DNA of 64,000 nt from positions 124,001 to 188,000 of the forward strand of contig CAJUSK010000010.1 in NCBI GenBank assembly GCA_910589075.1, given 5' to 3'. How positions within the stretch are numbered: position 1 is the stretch's first letter; each line of letters starts with the position of its first letter. A program made the position numbers and the translations under genes. The notes beneath the pieces were generated by a model. It worked only from the letters and a program-made list of their open reading frames with translations. It was not told the DNA's origin and did no database searches. Shown one piece after another: positions 43,434 to 52,585 of this stretch. The stretch comes from an uncultured Lachnospiraceae bacterium. GTDB taxonomy: Bacteria; Bacillota; Clostridia; Lachnospirales; Lachnospiraceae.

Positions 43434-46400
43434 CTAAAATAATGAATCAATATTAGTATATTTTCTTTTTTCTTCTGTTTCTATCTCCAGAACACACTCC
43501 AGCATATCATCCAACAACTTCTCATAACAATTTCTGATCTGTTTTTCAGATAACTTCTCTGTTGCATGTTTCATAACATAATTTATCATATTATTCTGCA
43601 CATTCTCCAAATCTCTGTCTGCCGGTCTTCCCCACAATGACCGTTTAAATTCAGCCACCCTTGGATGCGAAGCAACTTGTTCCTGTATATTCAAATTCCG
43701 ATATCTACCTATAAAGCTAATCGCTTTCAAAAACCACATCCAATTATTTTCCCTTTGCACATTTGCAATAGTCTCCTGCACCTCCAAAATGGTTCCTCTA
43801 TCTTCAAAAAAACGACGAATAAATTCCCTTTGAAAAGCCTCTTTAGCAGTTTCCGATTCGCTTTCTTCTTTTTTACTTTGAGGTCTGTTTTCCCACAATA
43901 CACGAAATTCATCTTTTGCATCCTCTTTAACTTGTTTCCGCCTGTAGTCTGATATTACACTTCTTGCAAAGGTAATCATTTCCTGCCAGTAATATCTTAC
44001 AAGATTCCTGCCATGCACCACATCTCTCTGACCGCTGGCTTCAAACACCATTTCCTCCTTTAAATACTCATTCAGTTTCGCATCCACCATATCCTCTACT
44101 TTCTCTTCACAGATAACTCCCATAAGTTTTTGACGGAATCCCATCAACTCGTCACACAGTTCCTCCAACTGTTCACATTGACGCTTTTGCTCCCTTATCT
44201 CTCTGAAAAAGTCTTGTTCCTGTATATTCAATAACTTCTGTGCATTTTCTCCCAAAATAGGAAGCAACATTTTACTGGTCTGGTGCCTTGCAATAAAACC
44301 ACCCTTCGCCGAACACACACTGCTGGGATCTGTCTCCAATGCAATGCATTCATAACTTCTCCACACGTTTGTTACAAATCTCTTTGCCTGGAATCGTACA
44401 TACAAATCATTCACTTTTTTCAAAATAATCCGCTTCATACTTTTATTAAAAAATATGCCCTCCCGCTCTTCTACAGACAACACATTGATCCTTACATTTC
44501 CGCTTTTATCTGCATAAAGAGCGATTGTTGGAATATTCTCAAGCATATAATTTAAGGTATATTGTATATCTGAATCTGTCCCATATGATTCATGCATCTG
44601 CTGGATATCTTCAATCCCTCTAATCCAGACAAATATCCGATCTGCCCACACCTCCATCTGTGATAATATCTCTTGCTCCTCCTGCCATGTTGTGGATTTC
44701 TTCTGAAATATGGCATAAGAATTCTTCTGCACTTTGTCAAGAAATGCCTCATGAACAGTATCTCCTATTTTTTCCTGTTCACAAATAATCATAGGAATAT
44801 GAAACCATTTTGTATACTCATTATGACGCATGGAAATAATCGCAACTTTTCTCCGTTCCAACAGAAGAGACGCGTAATCCATCTCTTTTTCAGTCCCCAC
44901 AAACCCTGTTCTTTTAACTTCATCGAAAAAGAAAACCTTCATTTTATGCATCATTCCTGCGTTGATATATCTATCAAATGCCTCCTGGAGACCATCTCTC
45001 GCCTGGCACTTTTCATTTCTCTGTGTTGATTGCAAACGAAATTCAACAATTTCATTTAGCAGACTGTCCCACCTGCATTCTTCTGCCATTTCCTGCTTTT
45101 CACAAAAAATCTCTTTTTCTTTACCTAAAATTCGCAAAAAGTAGGATAATCCTACAGCCGAGAGTACTGTCTCTTCCAAATCTAATTTTAACGTCTCCTG
45201 ATTTTCTTTATCATTTTGACATAATGCAGTTTTATCGCTAATAGATTTCATAATTTTTAAATAAAATGGGGTCAACCCATCTTTGACCCGATTTTCTCTT
45301 TCGTTCAATTCTACAAGCGCCGCCTTAGCTGATGATATCAAGGCAGGATAAATCTCCTGCTCCAAATATGCAATTCCCTCCTTGGTAAACTCATCCCGGC
45401 TTACAGCTATATGCGCTTTACCAATCCTTCCTCCTTTTATATCAATCAATTCTAACAACTCACTGTCCTGATACATGCTATGGCTTTGTATAAAGATACC
45501 TTTTAAATAAATTCTGATTTTTCGCCGATCCTGTACATCCAACTCTCCCGCTTTCGAAACAGCCAAATGGGCCGACAACATTCTGCCACCTCCAAATCTG
45601 GCAAATACACCTAACTCACTATTCCATATGTACAGTTTAGACTGTCTGCAATCAAGAGCCCCTATCCCATCTTTTATATCTACAATTATCAGATCATCTT
45701 TGTCCTGTGCCTGATTCTTTTCCTTTTCCAATTTAATCGCTTTAAAGAGCCAACTCACATTTTTTTCCTGCTCCGCCTTGCTCGTTGGACCTGCTATATC
45801 AGCCTCAAAAACAATTTTTTTTACCCTTTTTGCTATGAAATCATATTGTTTCCGTTCAAATGCATTCCCTTTAACTTTTACATAAATCGGAAATAAGTTC
45901 TCTCCCAACATATTATCTATGTATAAAATCAACTGATTCAACAATTCTTTAGAATGACGGATAGGCCTCATTTTATCATATCCATCTATAAACCTATCCG
46001 CATCAGCACTCTCCGTGTTCCATGCTTCCCAAAAATCTGCATGCGGCCATTTATTTTTATAATTTAGGAATATTTCAAAAGTTGTTCCAAATGTAAGATA
46101 TTCCTCCTGCGGAAGAGGTCTGACATTTATATATCCGCCACTTCCATTGGAAACTTTGTTAAAAGTGATTTTATATTTTTCACCACTTCTGGTATATGTT
46201 TTCGCAGTCACGCTTTCTGTTACAAGGAATGCAGATTGTAAACCAATGCCAAACTGCCCTGTCGGCTTCAACCAATCCGGCATTTTATCTATAAAATGCT
46301 TTTTTTCCTCATAACTACTTCCCACATTTGATATCTTTATCAAATCATCTTTTGATATTCCCGTACCGTGATCCCTGATTGTTATTCGAATTCCATATTC

Positions 46401-47921
46401 TTTCTCAATCTTTTGCCTTTCCTTTGTTTCCTCCATTTTTTCTATTACTTCTATCGGGACAAACTCAAACTCTTCTTCACTCTGAAGCCTTGCCCCCAAT
46501 TCAAAATAAATCTCTATCGGATAATCCCAGACATCAACTTCAGACAGTATTTCTTTTTCACTTGCATTTAGTCCATACTCCACTGTTTCAAAGTTATCTT
46601 GTAGGATTTTCCTCTCCTTCAGCTTACAGCGGTAAATATAATCTTCCCAACACTGCATTTTACTGGCATCAATGGCATTCTGAATAATTTCTCGCAGAAA
46701 TACGAACCGTCCCCCATACACATTAGCCCCTTCCAACAACCGAAAGGCGCGTACTTGAGAGATATTAAACTGTGCTTTTACCAGTTCTCCCGGAACTTGC
46801 TGCCCCTCAAGCAAAATCTTGCTCTGATCCAAAGCAGGAAGACATCCTGCCACATCATTCGGTGCAATTTCAGCCCAATGGTAGCTGACATTTTTTAGTA
46901 TGTCTTCCAGACTCTCACATTCCATCCTTACCAGACGAAGCACTTCCTGTGATTCACAATCTGCATGAATTTGTATAGTCTCCGGTGTAATATTCAACTG
47001 ACGAATAGCCTGATGTTTTTTATAATGCAATGTGGAAGTTTGCGGAAAATTGCCTGCAAATTGGAAACAAAAAGGATTAAAACGATCATTATCCATGTCC
47101 AGTGCATCCCCCAACTGTAACATTACTGCCACAAACCGGGGATGAATTGTATCCGAAGCATATCCTCCGTCTTCCTTTGGCAACTCCAAAACCGCTTTAA
47201 TACCACTAGTAGCATGTATAGCAGCACAGTCTGCTATTTTCAAAAATATGCGAAGCGGAATTCCTGACACAGAAAAACTGTTTCCCAGTTTATCCGGATC
47301 TAAAGTCTGCTTCTGCAGTCTTTCCCTTACCTTTGACGCATGCATCTCTCTTTGATATTCTGCCATCAATTGCCCTAACCCATAATAAGCATCCAGTTTT
47401 TCCTGCAGTAATATATGCATTTTATGTGTGCGTTCTCTGGAAGATACACCTTCATAAATGGTATATTTCGTCTGAAGCACACTTTGAGCGGCCCTCCTCA
47501 TGTCCGAATCCCCTTCTGTCTCCAAATGCTCAATCATATCAATAAATTTATTATCCTGTACCATTGACTGACGTTCCGCCGAAGATATGCTCATTCCTAC
47601 ATCATGCATATATGCAACATGTAACAGCATAAAACAGTCTGTTGCCGAAAGTTTTTTAATCCGCTCTTCGCCCAAGAGTCGCTCTATATTATACAAGACT
47701 GATTCTGAATGTGTAGCATTATGATAACTGAAAGTCTGAAAAGACGGCAATGTCCACTCAAGCAGTTGCGCCAGCCATCTCTTATTCTGATTCCAGGCAT
47801 GCCAGAGAATCTGATGGCGTTCTGTCGCTTCATCCGATTTTGCATATAATTTTAATTGCCTTTCAATCGTGTGTGCCGTATGTATCCAACCATTTTCCAA
47901 ATTTGGTTCCCATTTTTCCAT
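43434..47921 (-). CDS. HD-domain / Hsp90-like GHKL ATPase, candidate defence sensor
   Basis: A protein of about 1,495 residues. An HD-type domain spans roughly 60-280: SYHNATHSESV (His67, His71), YMHDVGMS (His106-Asp107) and LQLGDALDMDNDRF. A GHKL/Hsp90-type ATPase follows: FLREIIQNAIDAS (Glu411, Asn415), IRDHGTGIS (Asp517) and GQFGIGLQSAF (555-565). The remaining 800 residues are unassigned and largely helical. I place the start at ATG 47921, eight bases after AGGAGG; the 34-codon extension to a TTG at 48023 has no ribosome site. First gene of the operon with the ImmA-like and ART-like genes. Markedly A+T-rich. Confidence 0.75.
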   Translation of the reverse strand: MEKWEPNLENGWIHTAHTIERQLKLYAKSDEATERHQILWHAWNQNKRWLAQLLEWTLPSFQTFSYHNATHSESVLYNIERLLGEERIKKLSATDCFMLLHVAYMHDVGMSISSAERQSMVQDNKFIDMIEHLETEGDSDMRRAAQSVLQTKYTIYEGVSSRERTHKMHILLQEKLDAYYGLGQLMAEYQREMHASKVRERLQKQTLDPDKLGNSFSVSGIPLRIFLKIADCAAIHATSGIKAVLELPKEDGGYASDTIHPRFVAVMLQLGDALDMDNDRFNPFCFQFAGNFPQTSTLHYKKHQAIRQLNITPETIQIHADCESQEVLRLVRMECESLEDILKNVSYHWAEIAPNDVAGCLPALDQSKILLEGQQVPGELVKAQFNISQVRAFRLLEGANVYGGRFVFLREIIQNAIDASKMQCWEDYIYRCKLKERKILQDNFETVEYGLNASEKEILSEVDVWDYPIEIYFELGARLQSEEEFEFVPIEVIEKMEETKERQKIEKEYGIRITIRDHGTGISKDDLIKISNVGSSYEEKKHFIDKMPDWLKPTGQFGIGLQSAFLVTESVTAKTYTRSGEKYKITFNKVSNGSGGYINVRPLPQEEYLTFGTTFEIFLNYKNKWPHADFWEAWNTESADADRFIDGYDKMRPIRHSKELLNQLILYIDNMLGENLFPIYVKVKGNAFERKQYDFIAKRVKKIVFEADIAGPTSKAEQEKNVSWLFKAIKLEKEKNQAQDKDDLIIVDIKDGIGALDCRQSKLYIWNSELGVFARFGGGRMLSAHLAVSKAGELDVQDRRKIRIYLKGIFIQSHSMYQDSELLELIDIKGGRIGKAHIAVSRDEFTKEGIAYLEQEIYPALISSAKAALVELNERENRVKDGLTPFYLKIMKSISDKTALCQNDKENQETLKLDLEETVLSAVGLSYFLRILGKEKEIFCEKQEMAEECRWDSLLNEIVEFRLQSTQRNEKCQARDGLQEAFDRYINAGMMHKMKVFFFDEVKRTGFVGTEKEMDYASLLLERRKVAIISMRHNEYTKWFHIPMIICEQEKIGDTVHEAFLDKVQKNSYAIFQKKSTTWQEEQEILSQMEVWADRIFVWIRGIEDIQQMHESYGTDSDIQYTLNYMLENIPTIALYADKSGNVRINVLSVEEREGIFFNKSMKRIILKKVNDLYVRFQAKRFVTNVWRSYECIALETDPSSVCSAKGGFIARHQTSKMLLPILGENAQKLLNIQEQDFFREIREQKRQCEQLEELCDELMGFRQKLMGVICEEKVEDMVDAKLNEYLKEEMVFEASGQRDVVHGRNLVRYYWQEMITFARSVISDYRRKQVKEDAKDEFRVLWENRPQSKKEESESETAKEAFQREFIRRFFEDRGTILEVQETIANVQRENNWMWFLKAISFIGRYRNLNIQEQVASHPRVAEFKRSLWGRPADRDLENVQNNMINYVMKHATEKLSEKQIRNCYEKLLDDMLECVLEIETEEKRKYTNIDSLF

Positions 47922-48152
47922 AACCCATGCCTCCTGTCCTCCGTTCCGATTCCCATACCCACTCTTTACGATCTTGTCTGCATTTATATCATCATATATT
48001 ATAACAATTGTATTATCTGCCAACTAATTACATTATATAAATTTTTCTTATACATTACGATATACTGATCTGTTTGTTCATCAAACTCCTGACACCATTA
48101 ATTTAGCATACTTTGTCCGCTATTGATTTATTACACCTATTTTTCATAAACC

Positions 48153-48184
48153 AGGCCGGAAACCCAACACCAGATTTCCGGCCT
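48153..48184 (-). terminator. Hairpin after the lipoprotein hydrolase gene
   Basis: AGGCCGGAAA and TTTCCGGCCT form ten-base arms about 18 bases after the hydrolase stop. The T tract that follows on the minus strand is weak (GGTTTATG). Confidence 0.55.
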
Positions 48185-48201
48185 GCCCTGCAATTATCTG
48201 C

Positions 48202-49680
48202 TTACTCCGTTTCTTCAGCCTCCGGCTGAGAATCTCCGCCGAACTCAATCGTATCCACAATGCTCTGGAACAGTTCATCCGCATCTGTTCCGAAGTCCTC
48301 ATGAATATAGAATGTAAAGCCCACATATTCGTCCGCTACCTGGATCATCACGATCCGGTTCCGGAATGTCTCTTCTCCCGGTTCTTCCCACATGCCAATC
48401 GCATCCATCATCGGATAACCGTTGATCTCCGACCGTTGTATTTCAAATCCTCTTTCCGCCAGGCTGTCTGACAGTTCCTGCAGGAAATCTCCCTCATATG
48501 CTCCGTAAATGTCAAGATACATATTACTCATATCCCATACATTTTCTCCTTCATAAGGAGAGTAGAAAGAGATGGAAAAAGAACCGTCTTCCGAAATATC
48601 TTCCATAACCCACAGATACGGACAGGAGAAGGTCATTCCCAACGCTTCCTCTTCATATTCGGTCATAACCGGCAGCGGAATCTCCGGTTCCCCGGCCATA
48701 GCGCTTTCCAGTTCCTCCTGTGTAATCGAAATATTGGATTCTGCTCCCGTATCCGCCAGAATCTTCTCTGCCAGCAGTGGTGTAACGGGCGCCAGAGGTG
48801 CAAAATGATCCGCTCCCTCCAGGACATAACAATGAAGATTTTCATTGTCTGTTGCATCCCGCATCCGTTCCAGATTGCTGCCGTTGCCGTCCCTTCCTTC
48901 GATCAGGAACGTGGGCGTCTTTATATCCTCCAGCCAATGGATGGGAGAACGCATAATATATTCCTCTTCTTTTCCCGTATCAAAGGTAAACTGACTGTTA
49001 TTATGATATTTGATGTCATCCACTGCGCCAAAGCAAAATACGGCACGAAACTTGTCCGTATACTCGGCCGCCAGCAGTGCGCGGGTGCCTCCCGTACTGT
49101 GTCCGCCCAGATAAATACGGTTGGGATCCACATAGGGCAGTGAAGCCGCATACTCATATGCCGACACAATGTCATCCACTTCTCCGAACAATGCTTCAAA
49201 CTTGCCGGGATTCCCGTTACCGCCCCGGAAAGACGGATACATTGTCAACACACCTGAACGCCAAAAAGCCGAACCGGTCTGATCATTGTCCCATTCAGGA
49301 TATGTCCAGGGAAAATCATCTATACCATTCCCCCAGCCGCCTACAACCCAGATAATCAGCGGATGCTTCTGTCCGTCTCCCGGATCACTGGATACATATG
49401 CTGCCAGGTTCCCCACTTTGGAAGAATACTCCACCAAATCAAAAACCCCTTCCGGCGGCTCCGGTATGGCACTGTCGTCTGTTTCTTCCCGTACCAGCGT
49501 GGTTTGAAACGCATCATGCGCTTCGGCAAAGCTCTTTCCCTCAGCCACGCTCTCCCTGGCATCATCTCCCTTTTCGGAACTGCCCTCGCTCCCCGGCAGC
49601 GGAATACCGCAGGATACGGTAAAAACGGTCAGAGATGCCAGCAAGAGCGCGCAGAATTTTCTGAAAGTTCTGTTCTTCAT
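48202..49680 (-). CDS. Lipoprotein alpha/beta hydrolase
   Basis: A 492-residue exported lipoprotein: signal MKNRTFRKFC..., lipobox TVSC with Cys24, a Ser/Gly/Glu-rich linker, then an alpha/beta hydrolase domain. The nucleophile elbow is GGHSTGG, a WVVGGWGNG oxyanion strand precedes it, and GADHFAPL supplies the likely catalytic His. It resembles dienelactone/prolyl oligopeptidase-type esterases. The last 150 residues are a separate alpha/beta domain of unknown role. I start at ATG 49680 after GGGGG; the frame continues upstream to 50118 across azlD but that is not coding. Confidence 0.82.
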   Translation of the reverse strand: MKNRTFRKFCALLLASLTVFTVSCGIPLPGSEGSSEKGDDARESVAEGKSFAEAHDAFQTTLVREETDDSAIPEPPEGVFDLVEYSSKVGNLAAYVSSDPGDGQKHPLIIWVVGGWGNGIDDFPWTYPEWDNDQTGSAFWRSGVLTMYPSFRGGNGNPGKFEALFGEVDDIVSAYEYAASLPYVDPNRIYLGGHSTGGTRALLAAEYTDKFRAVFCFGAVDDIKYHNNSQFTFDTGKEEEYIMRSPIHWLEDIKTPTFLIEGRDGNGSNLERMRDATDNENLHCYVLEGADHFAPLAPVTPLLAEKILADTGAESNISITQEELESAMAGEPEIPLPVMTEYEEEALGMTFSCPYLWVMEDISEDGSFSISFYSPYEGENVWDMSNMYLDIYGAYEGDFLQELSDSLAERGFEIQRSEINGYPMMDAIGMWEEPGEETFRNRIVMIQVADEYVGFTFYIHEDFGTDADELFQSIVDTIEFGGDSQPEAEETE

Positions 49681-49778
49681 TGAGATATTGTCCCCCTCAT
49701 CACATTGTTTTACACTGTCTGCTACAGTTGGTTCTATTTTAAACCAACTGCTTGAAAATAGCAATATACACAGACTGA

Positions 49779-50111
49779 TCACTGCCCAAAAACAGTCTGC
49801 ACCAGCAACATATAGCAGACTGTCCCGCCTCCAATCGACAAGAGCATCTTGCGCTTCCATAGATGAAGAGTGGCCACAAATGCGACAGACAGCAGTTCCG
49901 GTATGCCATGGCTGCCCGCAAACGGGTTGACATGTTTCAGACAATAAATGACCAGCATACCAAACACTGCAGGGGGCAGTGCCTTCCCAAGATATTGTAT
50001 ATATCCGGGTGCCGGCCTGCCGGGCGGAAACAAGAGGAAGGGCAAAAAACGGGTGAACATGGTACCCAGGATTACCATACCGATGGTAACCATCTGTTGT
50101 GATACTGTCAT
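49779..50111 (-). CDS. azlD: AzlD branched-chain amino acid exporter subunit
   Basis: A 110-residue membrane protein with three or four helices, beginning MTVSQQMVTIGMVILGTMFT and containing TRFLPFLLFPPGRPAPGYI, the usual AzlD text. It pairs with AzlC to export branched-chain amino acids and their analogues. Its start overlaps the azlC stop by four bases (ATGA) and has GGAGG nine bases upstream. Confidence 0.92.
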   Translation of the reverse strand: MTVSQQMVTIGMVILGTMFTRFLPFLLFPPGRPAPGYIQYLGKALPPAVFGMLVIYCLKHVNPFAGSHGIPELLSVAFVATLHLWKRKMLLSIGGGTVCYMLLVQTVFGQ

Positions 50112-50821
50112 GCCGCATCGCCTCCTTTCTCGATATTCCTGCGCAGACAAGTCAGAAGACATAAGATAGCCGCCATAGCCGGAAGAATAAAATATTCGCC
50201 GCCAAACAAAACCAGGCAGAGCAGAGAGGCGCCCATTCCCAGCACAGAGCTGATATGCCGTTTCTCCTTCATCCACTGTTCCATAAAAATAACCACAAAC
50301 ATGGCAGTCATCACAAATTCCAGCCCCTCCGTATTAAAATGGATCAGGGAACCGAACAGGCCGCCCAGCGTTGCCCCCACAAACCAGTACAGATGATTGA
50401 ACAGGGTCACGAAAAACATAAACCAGCCCCGATTCACATCTTCCGGAATCTCCGCCATATAATTGATGGAAAAGCTCTCGTCACACATACCAAAAATCAG
50501 ATAAAACTTTTTCAGTCCCGTTCCCCGGTATTTATCCAGCATGGAAATTCCATAAAATATATGTCTCGCATTCAGCATCAGCGTCATGACCAGCGCCTGC
50601 ACAGGATTAAACGCCCCCAGAAGCATATGTACAGTCACAAATTCAACCGAACCCGCAAAAATCAGCAGACTCATGCACATCGGATACCAAACACGGAAGC
50701 CGGACACCCGCATATAAATGCCATAGGTCATGCCGAGAAACAAAAACCCCGTAAAAATGGGAATCGTATGGGGAAACGCGCTGACAAGAGCTTTCTTCAA
50801 CATCTGTGTAGTATTTCCCAT
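50108..50821 (-). CDS. azlC: AzlC branched-chain amino acid exporter subunit
   Basis: A 237-residue membrane protein of the AzlC family. The SAFPHTIPIFTGFLFLGMTY opening, the FAGSVEFVTVHMLLGAFNP segment and ARHIFYGISM are diagnostic. It forms the larger subunit of the AzlCD exporter. I start at 50821 (MGNTTQ), where AAAGGATGAGAAG precedes the ATG; the 16-codon extension has no ribosome site. No Lrp/AzlB regulator lies nearby. Confidence 0.93.
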   Translation of the reverse strand: MGNTTQMLKKALVSAFPHTIPIFTGFLFLGMTYGIYMRVSGFRVWYPMCMSLLIFAGSVEFVTVHMLLGAFNPVQALVMTLMLNARHIFYGISMLDKYRGTGLKKFYLIFGMCDESFSINYMAEIPEDVNRGWFMFFVTLFNHLYWFVGATLGGLFGSLIHFNTEGLEFVMTAMFVVIFMEQWMKEKRHISSVLGMGASLLCLVLFGGEYFILPAMAAILCLLTCLRRNIEKGGDAA

Positions 50822-50934
50822 CTTCTCATCCTTTCTACTGTCATCATCTCCTACTCCTGTGTGGTGCAACGGCTGTCACAAACTCAAAGCGACGCACTCT
50901 CTTGCTTTATCAGATACCTTTCCGGTAAAGTCAA

Positions 50935-50965
50935 AAACGGAAGACCCTCATCACGCCTTCCGTTT
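50935..50965 (-). terminator. Terminator of the maltodextrin gene group
   Basis: AAACGGAAG and CTTCCGTTT arms, followed on the minus strand by TTTTTGA, 66 bases past the stop of the downstream malQ. Confidence 0.7.
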
Positions 50966-51031
50966 CATACCGTCTGCTCTCTATAAAATGGATGTATTCC
51001 GCCTGCAAAGAATCCCACAAACCACCCGTGC

Positions 51032-52507
51032 TTACAGCCTGCCGTACAGTTTTGTCACAGCACGGATTTCGTCTGCCAATGCGTCCGTACAGGCATCGCC
51101 CTGCATCCGCCATTCCCAGTTACCGCCCAGTGTGGACGGCATATTCATCCTGGCCTCTCCGCCCAGTCCCAGATAATCCTGCATGGGAATGACAGCGGTA
51201 TCGGCTACACTGGAAAGCGCCGCCTTAATAAAGACCTGATGCGCATCCTTATTCCCCCGAATCTGAAGATAACGCCTTGCAAAACTCTTATCCCGCCGTT
51301 TGAGGGTATTATACCAGTTTACAGTGGTGTCGTTATCGTGAGTTCCGGTGTAAACCACACAGTTCCTGGTATAATTATGAGGAAGATAATCGCTCTCTTC
51401 CCTGGAATCAAAGGCAAACTGCAAGACCTTCATACCGGGATAACCGGTCTTCTTCACAAGCCTGAGAACTGAAGGAGTCAAAAATCCCAAATCCTCCGCA
51501 ATCACCTGAATCCTGCCCAGATGTGATTTCAGAGCCTGAAAAATTTCATACCCCGGCCCCGGTTCCCATTTCCCATTCTCTGCTGTGGCATCCCCATAGG
51601 GAATGGAATAATATTCATCAAACCCTCTGAAATGGTCAATGCGGACAATATCATACAGTCGATAACAATATGCGATCCGGTCAATCCACCATGTATATCC
51701 GGTCTGTCTATGATAGTCCCACCGGTACAGCGGATTGCCCCAAAGCTGCCCGGTACTGGAAAAGGCATCCGGCGGGCACCCGGCCACTGCGATGGGCGTG
51801 CAGGTATCGTCTAACTGGAACAGTTCCGGATGCGCCCAGGTATCTGCACTGTCCAGCGCCACATAAATGGGAATATCTCCCACAATCCGGATCTTTTTCT
51901 GATTGGCATAAGCCTTGAGCGCCTGCCACTGGCTGGCAAACAAAAATTGCTGAAATTCGTAAAAAAGGATTTCATCCGCATACCGCTCACGATAGCGGGC
52001 CAGTTCTTCCGGTTCCCGCAGTTTTATCTTCTCATCCCACAGTATCCAGCTTATACCGCCAAAAGAATTTTTTACCGCCATATACAGCGCATAGTCCTCC
52101 AGCCAATAGGCGTTTTCCTTACAAAATGCCTGGAACTGCGGATGATCCGCAATATGGCTGTTTTCATATGCTTTGCGCAGAATCTGAAAACGGGCACGAT
52201 ACATTTTTTCATAATCCACCCGCGTCTCATCACTGCCAAAATCACAGGCTTCACAGTCCTCCCTGGAAAGCCAGCCTTCCTGCACCAGCGCTTCTAAATC
52301 AATAAAATAGGGATTTCCTGCAAATGTGGAAAAGGACTGGTAGGGAGAATCCCCATAGCCGGTTGGCCCAAGGGGCAAAATCTGCCATAATTTCTGGCCT
52401 GCCCGTTCCAGAAAATCCACAAATGCATAAGCCTCTTTGGAAAAGGAACCAATTCCATACCGGGACGGAATACTGGAAACCGCCATTAATATACCGCTCT
52501 GTCTCAT
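51032..52507 (-). CDS. malQ: 4-alpha-glucanotransferase (amylomaltase), copy 2
   Basis: A 491-residue GH77 enzyme that transfers alpha-1,4-glucan segments between maltodextrins. Motifs visible: LWQILPLGPTGYGDSPYQSF, VGDIPIYVALDSADTWA, VRIDHFRGFDEYYSIP (the Asp nucleophile), VIAEDLGFLTPSV (acid/base Glu) and YTGTHDNDT. It is clearly paralogous to the malQ at 53717-55201. Start after GGGAGG. It is the last gene of the maltodextrin group, downstream of a LacI regulator. Confidence 0.96.
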   Translation of the reverse strand: MRQSGILMAVSSIPSRYGIGSFSKEAYAFVDFLERAGQKLWQILPLGPTGYGDSPYQSFSTFAGNPYFIDLEALVQEGWLSREDCEACDFGSDETRVDYEKMYRARFQILRKAYENSHIADHPQFQAFCKENAYWLEDYALYMAVKNSFGGISWILWDEKIKLREPEELARYRERYADEILFYEFQQFLFASQWQALKAYANQKKIRIVGDIPIYVALDSADTWAHPELFQLDDTCTPIAVAGCPPDAFSSTGQLWGNPLYRWDYHRQTGYTWWIDRIAYCYRLYDIVRIDHFRGFDEYYSIPYGDATAENGKWEPGPGYEIFQALKSHLGRIQVIAEDLGFLTPSVLRLVKKTGYPGMKVLQFAFDSREESDYLPHNYTRNCVVYTGTHDNDTTVNWYNTLKRRDKSFARRYLQIRGNKDAHQVFIKAALSSVADTAVIPMQDYLGLGGEARMNMPSTLGGNWEWRMQGDACTDALADEIRAVTKLYGRL

Positions 52508-52585
52508 GGTCTGTCACCCTCCCCTGTGTTCCCGCAATATACTGCGCACGGTCTGCGGGAACGATCCATATCATATCAAATTATA

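Noticed and set aside
47922..48023. N-terminal extension of the HD-Hsp90 protein from a TTG
   Set aside because: No ribosome site, very A+T-rich, and a strong AGGAGG with ATG follows at 47921.
49681..50118. N-terminal extension of the lipoprotein hydrolase
   Set aside because: It runs antiparallel in frame through azlD and would bury the signal peptide and lipobox, which need to be at the N-terminus.
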